This document shows, piece after piece, positions 57,184 to 64,000 of a stretch of DNA of 64,000 nucleotides (within the stretch, counting starts at the first letter, position 1; each line of letters starts with the position of its first letter). Origin of the DNA: Chlamydomonas sphaeroides (lineage: Eukaryota > Chlorophyta > Chlorophyceae > Chlamydomonadales > Chlamydomonadaceae). The notes below the pieces were generated by a model. The model ran no database searches and was not told where the DNA came from. It was given only the letters and a program-made list of their open reading frames with translations. The position numbers and the translations under genes were made by a program. The stretch covers positions 49,213 through 113,212 of the forward strand of contig BDDC01000014.1 of NCBI GenBank assembly GCA_001662425.1, in the 5' to 3' direction.

Positions 57184-58899
57184 TCAAGACGCCCGGCACA
57201 GCTGTCCGCACGGATAGCGGATTAGCTGCGTGAGCTCTTGGGCGCATGAGCTGTCAATGGGAAATTCATCCAGCGTCCGCGAGAGGTACGTCCCACTAAA
57301 GTTGGCATGCGCCTACAAGCCTGCCAAGCTTTTGGGGCTCGTGAAGCACCTGACCAAGCTCTATGCTGTTAGCTGGCAATGCCACTGCGTAGTGAGCACC
57401 AAGCGGCTGCGCTGTGAAAGGACCTTATGGCTTTGCGCCAACTTCTGCACGTTTTTAACGCTACAACTTGTCTTGAGGTGCGCTTGTGCATAAACGCAGG
57501 TGGCGAAGCGTTGAAGCAAAGCACTTGGCACTTGCCGACTTCGAGTATTCTTCAGCGTGTGGAAGCTAGGGCACAAACATAAGGGTGTATTCCATAAGGG
57601 TTGAGCAGAGTGTGTAGGGACGGCAGTGTAGTACCGGGGGTTGGTGCCGAGGCGACCATTCGGGTTGGTGCCACTTGACTGTGAGCCAACCCGACGAAAT
57701 TCTTGAGCCAAACTTGCAATACGATATGGCTGCACCACGGGGTAAAGGGCTAACGCTTTCGCTTGGTCATGGCTTCTGCATGCTTATGGATGGCATGAAG
57801 GCTAGCCTCCGCTTGCATGTGGTTGTGCAGCCCCGCACTGCCGAGCAGCGGTGCAGGCAAAGTGCCTTGGTCCCTACGCCGTCTGTGTGGAAGGGGCACG
57901 AGCGACGCTGTGCCGTACATGGGGGAACCTGGCAGGAGCCCCCGCAAGCAGGCGGCCTCCAGCCCGCAAGCCCGCACAACGCAGCCGAGTACCGATGCCT
58001 TACATACATACCGCTGCTATTAGCGAGCCCTGTGAGGGGCCCAGCGGAGGCAACGACTGCAGCGACCAGCTACCTGACTGCCGGCCAGGAGCGCAGCAGA
58101 CACGATAGACCGGTGACGAGGCACGCCCACGGGGTAAGGTACCCTACCAGAGTATGCACGCAACCGATAAGCACGAATAAAGGCCAAGTCCTTATCGGTC
58201 AGCGGTCAAGGCACGCAATACCGCCTGTAAAGTCACTGCCGAGAAAGGACTCGTATTACGACCGCCGTGCACGGAGCCAAGTGCAACCGCCATGCGCGGC
58301 ATCTGCGAACCCCGAGTCAGTACGCAAGGGCCGGCGGTCGCCCCTGCATCACGCCACGGCGCTTGCCCGACACGACGAGTCGGACAGGACGCCGGCCCAC
58401 ACCTGTCAAATGCGCGACGACTACGCTTGGGCACCAAATACTTAAGAACCATGACCGCACCAGACCGGACGGCGCACGCAACGACGCACACATGCAACCC
58501 TAGTACGCACATCATCGCTCGAAATCGGAAAAGGAACCCCCGGCACACAACCGGTGCGCACCCCGCCCGCGTGCGCCGTACCGGTCTCTCGAGGGCCATT
58601 TCTGGTGGCCGCATGTATTTCATGCCTGCGGCGCGTCTCCCCAGCTCCCTCCGCCCTAGGCCCCACAAGCAGCCGCGAAGCATGCACCCCTGCCCGACCA
58701 AGCGTCATCCTCGTCCCATTCGAGGCGCCGCTCACAAGGCCCACCGCGCAAGCGCCGGCTACCAAGACCGACCCAGACATCACGTTGCCCCGCAGCCCAG
58801 ACCAGCGCCTGCATCCCGCGTCAGGGCAGCGCCACTCCCCTGCGCTTCACATCCGTCCCCTGCGCTTCACACCTGTCCCCTGCGCTTCACACCGAACCC
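57184..58899. other. Region between NIT2-like stop and ankyrin start, no gene seen
   Basis: This 1.7 kb contains the ankyrin promoter at its left side and the NIT2-like 3' region at its right. A minus-strand TGTAA lies at 58000-58004, about 900 bases past the NIT2-like stop. Frames here have no coding support. Confidence 0.45.
58837..58893. repeat. 20-base tandem repeat just after the NIT2-like stop
   Basis: Nearly three copies of CCCCTGCGCTTCACACCTGT lie in the 3' untranslated region of the minus-strand NIT2-like gene. Confidence 0.85.
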
Positions 58900-59314
58900 T
58901 CACGTCAGCAGGTCCATCAGTTCCAGGCTGTTGCCGTTGCAGCGCCCCATGATCCCTGATTGCTGGCCGTTCGGCCCGTTCACGCCGCCCATGCAATTTA
59001 AATTGGATATGAAGTCCTCCGGGATGTCGGGCAGCTCGCTGATGCCCGGCGACATGCCCAGCGCGCTGAATGGCGACGGCGCGTCCGCGCACGCCGTGAC
59101 GGCCTGGCGCGCCATGTCCATCGCGCCGCCGCCGCCGGGCCCGCCCATCGCCGAGGGCAGCGCGCCGCTGTTGCTGCGGCCGTCACCGCCGCCGCCGCCG
59201 CCTGTTGCGGCCTGCGACAGCCAGCCCATCGTGTCGGTCGGGCTGCCGACGTGCTGCATGACGCTGCCCTGCTGCTGTTGCGCCTGCTGCTGTTGTTGCT
59301 GCTGCGCCTGCGCC

Positions 59315-59346
<32 letters not shown>

Positions 59347-62300
59347 CTGCGCCTGCTGCTGCTGCGCCTGCGCCTGCAGGTGCGCCTGCAGCTGCTGCGC
59401 CTGCAGCTGCTGCTGGTGCAGCAGTGCGGCCTGCACGCTGTAGCCGCCCGGGCCCCCCAGCACGGGGTGCAGCTGCATGGGCGCCATGCTGCTGGCACTC
59501 CCCGGGCCCATGTGCATGGCCACCACGCCCCCACCGTGGCCGTGCCCCTGCTGCAGCCCCATCGCCAGCTGCATGCCACTGCCCGCCGGCGCCAGCACTT
59601 GCATGCCGTTGGGGCCCGTGATCAGCACGTGCGTCGGCTGCGGGCCGCCCTGCTGACCGTGCCCGTGCCCGTGGCCGTGCTGGCCGGGCTGCTGCGGCTG
59701 GCCGGGCTGCTGCGCCAGCAGCGCCTGCTGCATGGACCCGAGGAACTGCGTGCCGGCAAACACCACGCCGGGCTGGCCGGGGCCGGGCTGCTGGCCGCCA
59801 GCCGGCGCGGGCCCGCCACCGTGTGGGCCGGGTCCGCCGCCCATGGTGTACACGGCCTGCGGCATGCCGCCGTGCACGGCCATGCCAGGCATGGCGCCGT
59901 GCATAGCGGCGGCGGCGATGTTTGGGAAGACCATGCCGCCGCCGGGGCCACCGCCGTTGGCGGCGGCGGCAGCCGCTGCGGCCGACAGCTGCTGCTGCAG
60001 CAGCAGGTGCGTGGCCTGCTGCAGCAGCGCGGGGTCGGGCTTCTTGGCGGGCTTGGGCTTTGGTGCCGCCGCAGCGACGGCGTTTTGCACCAGTCCTGGC
60101 GGCGGCATTCCGCTGTAGCCCATCTGGTTAAGCGCCTTGCTGAGCTTGGCGATCTGCCGCCGCGGCCAGCGCTTGATGCCGTGCCGCCGGCACGCGCGCT
60201 TGAGCGTGGTTGCGCAGATGCCCAGGTTGTTGGCCGCTTCCTTGAGCCCCAGCCCGAATTGTGCCTGTGCGTGCCACACCGGGTGGGCGGCGCCGGGTCT
60301 GCCGTCAGCACGATGAACCAGTGACCACTACGGGAATGCCAGGTTAGCCCTGGGACTTCACCTCTCAGGAGTCCAAGTAAGGCGTGGATTGGACCGCTGA
60401 GCCGGGCATTCCCCGGCATGGACAGGCGTACCTGCAGGTCCTCGTAGCGCAGCCGCTTGCCGGCGCCGCCGCCCACGCGGTTGTTGTTGCGAGCCGAGCC
60501 ACGGCCCTCGTCGTCGCTGTCGTCCTCCTCGCCGCCGCTGCTGATGTCCTCGCCCTCGTTGTCGTCCGCTTCGGCCGCCGCCAGCCCCCGCAGCACTGAG
60601 GCGCTGCGCGACAGCTTCTTCGCCGCGGCCGCGGCCGCCGCTTCGGCGGCAGGGTTGCTGCTGCCGGCCTGCGAGAAGAAGGCCGCGGCGGCGGCCGCGG
60701 CGGCGGCCGCCGCCGAGGAGCCGGCCTCAAGGCTGCCGTTGCCCTGCAGGCTGCCGACGTTGCCCCTTACGGCCGGAGACCCGAGGTTAGGCGGTGTGGC
60801 GGACTGGTTCGCCATGTCCATGGGCTGAGCCTGCGCCTGCGCTTGGGCATGCGCCTGCGCTTGGGCGTGCGCCTGAGCCTGCGCGTGAGCCTGCGCGTGG
60901 GCGTGTGCGTGCTGCTGCGCCGCAGCGACCGCGGCCGCGGCCTGCTGCCCTGCGGCCGCGGCCGCGGCACTCGCCAGGTCGGCCTGCTGCTGTTGCTGCT
61001 GGTGGGGCTGCTGAGCTTGCTGCGGGTGCTGCTGCTGTTGCCCTTGTTGCTGCTGCTGCTGCCCCTGTTGCTGCTGCTCCAGCAGCGCGCGCAGCTGGCC
61101 CACAATCATCGCGTTGCCGCCGCCGTTCTGCTGGGACAGCCAGTCCATTAGCTGCTGCGCGTTGCCGGGGTCCAACGTCGGCGGCGCACCCAGCGACGCG
61201 GCAGCCAGCGACACCCCCGGTGGCGCCGACGCAGCCATTGCCGGCGGCCCCGACGCGAGGGACGCCGCCAGCGTGCCTTGCCCGCCGCTGCCGCTGCCTT
61301 GCCCAGGAAAGTTGGTCATGCTGCCGCTCGCTCGGAGCGACCCGCTGAAGGTCACCTCGGGTTTGATGGCGATGGGTATGGCGCCGCTCGGGCCTGCCCC
61401 CACGCCGGGACCGGAGCCAGAGCCGGGGCCCGGCGCCAATCCCGGCAGGGTGCTGGGCAAGGGCCCCCCAACGGCTGCCGCACCAGCAGCCGCCAGCGTC
61501 GTGGCGCCAAACTGCGGGCTGGACGAGAGCTGCATGGTGGCGGTGATGCCCCCGGGAACGCTGGGCAGCGGGCCAGGCGCGCCCGAAGAGACCCTGCGGG
61601 CCACACGCCGACGGAACAACACCGAAGTGTGGGCACAGGAGGGACGCGTCGGCAAGCCCACAGCGACCACGCCGCCAAGTACAGATTGCGCATATACGGC
61701 TGCGCGGCGCCTCAGCTTGCCGCCACCGCTCACGCAAGCGCCGTCGCTCACCTTGGTAGGTTGCTGTGCACCGTGCGCTGCGCGCCCCAGCTCGCCGCCT
61801 CGTCGTGCCGGGACGTGCTGGGCGAGTTATGCTTCTCCTCTGTGGGTGGGCAAGGCCGACAGGCACGTGCCGCGTGGCTCCAGTCAAGCCGACGCTTTCC
61901 ACGAGCACGCCAGCCCACTGCGCTGCCATTCCTCCGTTGCCACGTCCCAACAACAGCACTCTGCAAGTGCTGCAACCCATGAGACTCCCCATAGGCCCAC
62001 TCTCACCCGTGGCCATCATATTGCTGGACGCCGCCGGCTCCTTGTCCTCGCCCAGGTCCTGGATGCGCGCGCAGCTGTTGAGGCGCCGCGGCTCGTCGCC
62101 AGTGGGCGAAAGCCGGCTCACGCTGGGCGGCCCGCCGCCCAGCTCGGTGCCGGCGCCGCTGTCAATGTGCATGGGCCACTTGCGCAGGCCGGCGGCCGTG
62201 GCCACAGCCTCCATGTCCACCGTGTACAGGTTGACGCCCTGCGCAGGCACGGGATGGGGAGCAGGACCAGGGGCGTCTTGTGGACGCCGCTTCTACCGGT

Positions 62301-63782
62301 CGCGGCTGTCCAGCTCTGCGACGCACGGCGCCAGGCGGGCGCCTGGGCCCGACCCACATCGACCCACATCGACCCATATGACGCGCAACTCCGGCCGCCA
62401 CTGTTACACGACTCCGGCACGCGTCCGCGCTGGCACCCTGCGCCGCGCAGCCCGGCGCCGGCAGCCCGCTCCCTTCTGCGCCGATCCAACCGCAGCCACG
62501 CACCTGCAGCGCCGACGTGAGGTGCGAGATCACGGCCGGGAAGGTGACATCCTTGTCGCCCTGCACCAGCTCGAACACAGCCAACGGGCTATCGCGGCCC
62601 GAGCTGCCAAAGATGGGCACCATGAGCGTCGAGTGCACGCGGCAGCGTTGCGCCTCGCTGACGCGCAGGTACACCTGCTTGTCGTACTTCTGTACGTTGT
62701 GCGACATCTCGGGCTGCGGGCGGGATTGTAAAACCACAGGCAAAGAGCCATCACCGACTTCGGAGGAGGGGCCTGGGCTGGCGATGACGGCTGGCATGCG
62801 CCAGGCGGGCAAGGGGACGGCCGCCTGGAGGATTGCTGTTGTGAGGTTGGACGGACGGCGGTGTGTGCGCGAGCGGTGCCAGCGGGGCTCGGAGTGCTCA
62901 CCTCCAGGGTCGAGTACACGCGGCCGATGGCACCCATCAGCGTCGGCTTCATGACATCCGTGCTGAAGCGGTAGCGCACCGAGACGCAACGGAACAGCGC
63001 GAGCAGGTCCCCAACGCCGGCCACCGCAAAGGGTAGCCCCTGTGTGTAGGCAAGTGAGCGCTGCCGTAGGTTACAGGGGTTTGACGTAGCTTTGCCGCGC
63101 AGGCACAGCAATACTCGTACTGGATCTGTGTACAGAGCACCATCGCCCGCTGGCAACCGACGGCAACCTGACGTGCGCACCTGGCAGCTCAGCACGACTG
63201 TGCCGTCGTGTGTTATGTCCGGCATCCAGACCTGCAAGGGCGTGGAAACGGCCAGGCAGAGGTTGTGGTTCCTCTGCGGCTTGTTCGAGGGGCAACTGGG
63301 CAGCGTGGCCAGGGGAGGCTGGGGTAGGAGGTGCGGCCATCGACAGCCACTTCAGGGCAGGACGTTGACACGGTCACCCCGTCCGGCGCTGACGGCCCGA
63401 GACGAACCGGAAACCCTGAAGCAAGACGGCTGTGTGGTTCGCTGTGATGCCAGCAGCCCGTGCTCGACCTTCACACCCAACCAAACTGGCGGACTGGTGC
63501 GCAACAAGAGGCCGCCACGCTGGCAGGTGTCCAGCGTGTAAATGATTTATCTAAACCCTTCCAGTCCAACGCTCGCGGGTCAAACGGGCGACCAGCCAGC
63601 GAAACCCCAGATGTCTGCGAACAAGTCCAAGCGAGCACCCAAGACCAAGCCCGTACCTGAACAAGTGCTCCACTCTTCACGGAGGCCAAGCCGGTGCTAA
63701 TATCCATCAAGGCCCGCGAAAGCCGGGCTTTGAGGTCTGCACCGTTCCCCGCCGCAGCCATGCTAAGCGCCATAGTATTCAT
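58900..63782 (-). CDS. NIT2: RWP-RK transcription factor of the NIT2/NLP type
   Basis: Eight minus-strand exons: 63782-63657, 63231-63181, 63039-62902, 62713-62504, 62238-62007, 61839-61752, 61593-60432 and 60264-58900 (3,372 bases, 1,123 residues). The N-terminal quarter is the NLP-type domain: VWMPDITHDGTVVLSCQ, CVSVRYRFSTDV, MGAIGRVYSTLE, VHSTLMVPIFGSS and PLAVFELVQGDKDVTF. A long Gln/Ala/Gly-rich region follows, then an acidic stretch (EDDSDDEGRG). The RWP-RK DNA-binding domain spans the last intron: LRYEDLQAQFGLGLKEAANN, then LGICATTLKRACRRHGIKRW and PRRQ at about 701-706, a variant of RWPxRK. A Gln-rich tail ends the protein. In Chlamydomonas, NIT2 turns on nitrate reductase and other nitrate genes and is itself controlled by ammonium. 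Length and layout fit NIT2, but other algal RWP-RK genes exist, so orthology is likely rather than proven. Confidence 0.85.
59270..59420. repeat. CTG/CAG triplet tract (polyglutamine)
   Basis: Runs of CTG, TTG and CTGCGC encode Gln- and Gln-Ala-rich segments in the last NIT2-like exon on the minus strand. Such tracts are common in transcription activators and are prone to length change. Confidence 0.9.
60985..61085. repeat. Second CTG/CAG tract in the NIT2-like gene
   Basis: Interrupted CTG/TTG triplets in exon 7 encode Gln-rich blocks between the NLP-type domain and the RWP-RK domain. Confidence 0.85.
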
Positions 63783-64000
63783 GTTGCTGCCTCGAGGCTG
63801 CTCGCTGCCGCCGGCGGGCAGGAGGCAAGCCGTTTGCGAGGCGATGTTGTCCCCGAGCCGACCTGCCTAACTGCACGGTCGTTCTGTCAACATGTGATAC
63901 TGTGCGCTGCTGTTGCGCGTGGGCTCGAGGTCATGGCGCCGCGGGGCGCCAAAGTCTGAGACAGACGTATTTGCTTAGGGTTCGAGTTGAGCGTTACAAC

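Noticed and set aside
57675..58445. 256-codon plus-strand open frame between the ankyrin and NIT2-like genes
   Set aside because: No conserved segment, irregular composition and no splice pattern were found. It is probably non-coding promoter and 3' sequence.

Overview
The window looks like nuclear DNA from a chlamydomonadalean (volvocine-type) green alga. It is strongly GC-rich, and its genes are broken into many short exons by introns of roughly 60-750 bases with clean GT/GC..AG borders. Coding tracts are rich in Ala, Gly and Gln. The gene content fits too: a NIT2/NLP-type RWP-RK regulator, a RAP-domain protein with OPR-like helical repeats, and TGTAA polyadenylation motifs after several stops. 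Two runs of N (19588-19948 and 51476-51870) are assembly gaps. No bacterial-style operons, tRNAs, rRNAs, CRISPR arrays or insertion sequences were seen.

All gene models were built by hand by joining exons whose phases agree; nearly all total lengths divide by three. Left part (1-15.5 kb): a WDR89-like WD40 protein (minus), a 178-residue unknown (minus), a 773-residue low-complexity protein with a C-terminal coiled coil (plus), a pentameric ligand-gated ion channel subunit (minus, 8 exons), and a decayed partial copy of the 773-residue gene at about 12.66-13.66 kb. Middle (15.5-32 kb): a 1,103-residue OPR/RAP-type protein predicted to act on organelle RNA (plus), a small membrane-anchored unknown with a polyglycine tract (minus), a 1,278-residue LEA/perilipin-like repeat protein in 13 exons (minus), and metaxin of the mitochondrial outer membrane (minus).

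Right part (32-64 kb): a 24-exon gene for a 2,719-residue coiled-coil protein with seventeen exact 21-residue units (plus), divergent from metaxin across a 433-base promoter; a second pentameric ligand-gated channel subunit (plus) whose seven intron positions match the first; a large ankyrin-repeat protein with a CaaX-like end (minus, interrupted by a gap); and a NIT2-like nitrate regulator (minus).

The genes are not an obvious pathway. The most notable content is the pair of Cys-less pentameric ligand-gated channel subunits about 35 kb apart in opposite orientation, a receptor family known mainly from animals and prokaryotes and absent from land plants. Also notable are a relatively high share of GC-AG introns (5 of about 85 placed), in-frame tandem expansions in several genes, and an extra acidic exon on metaxin.
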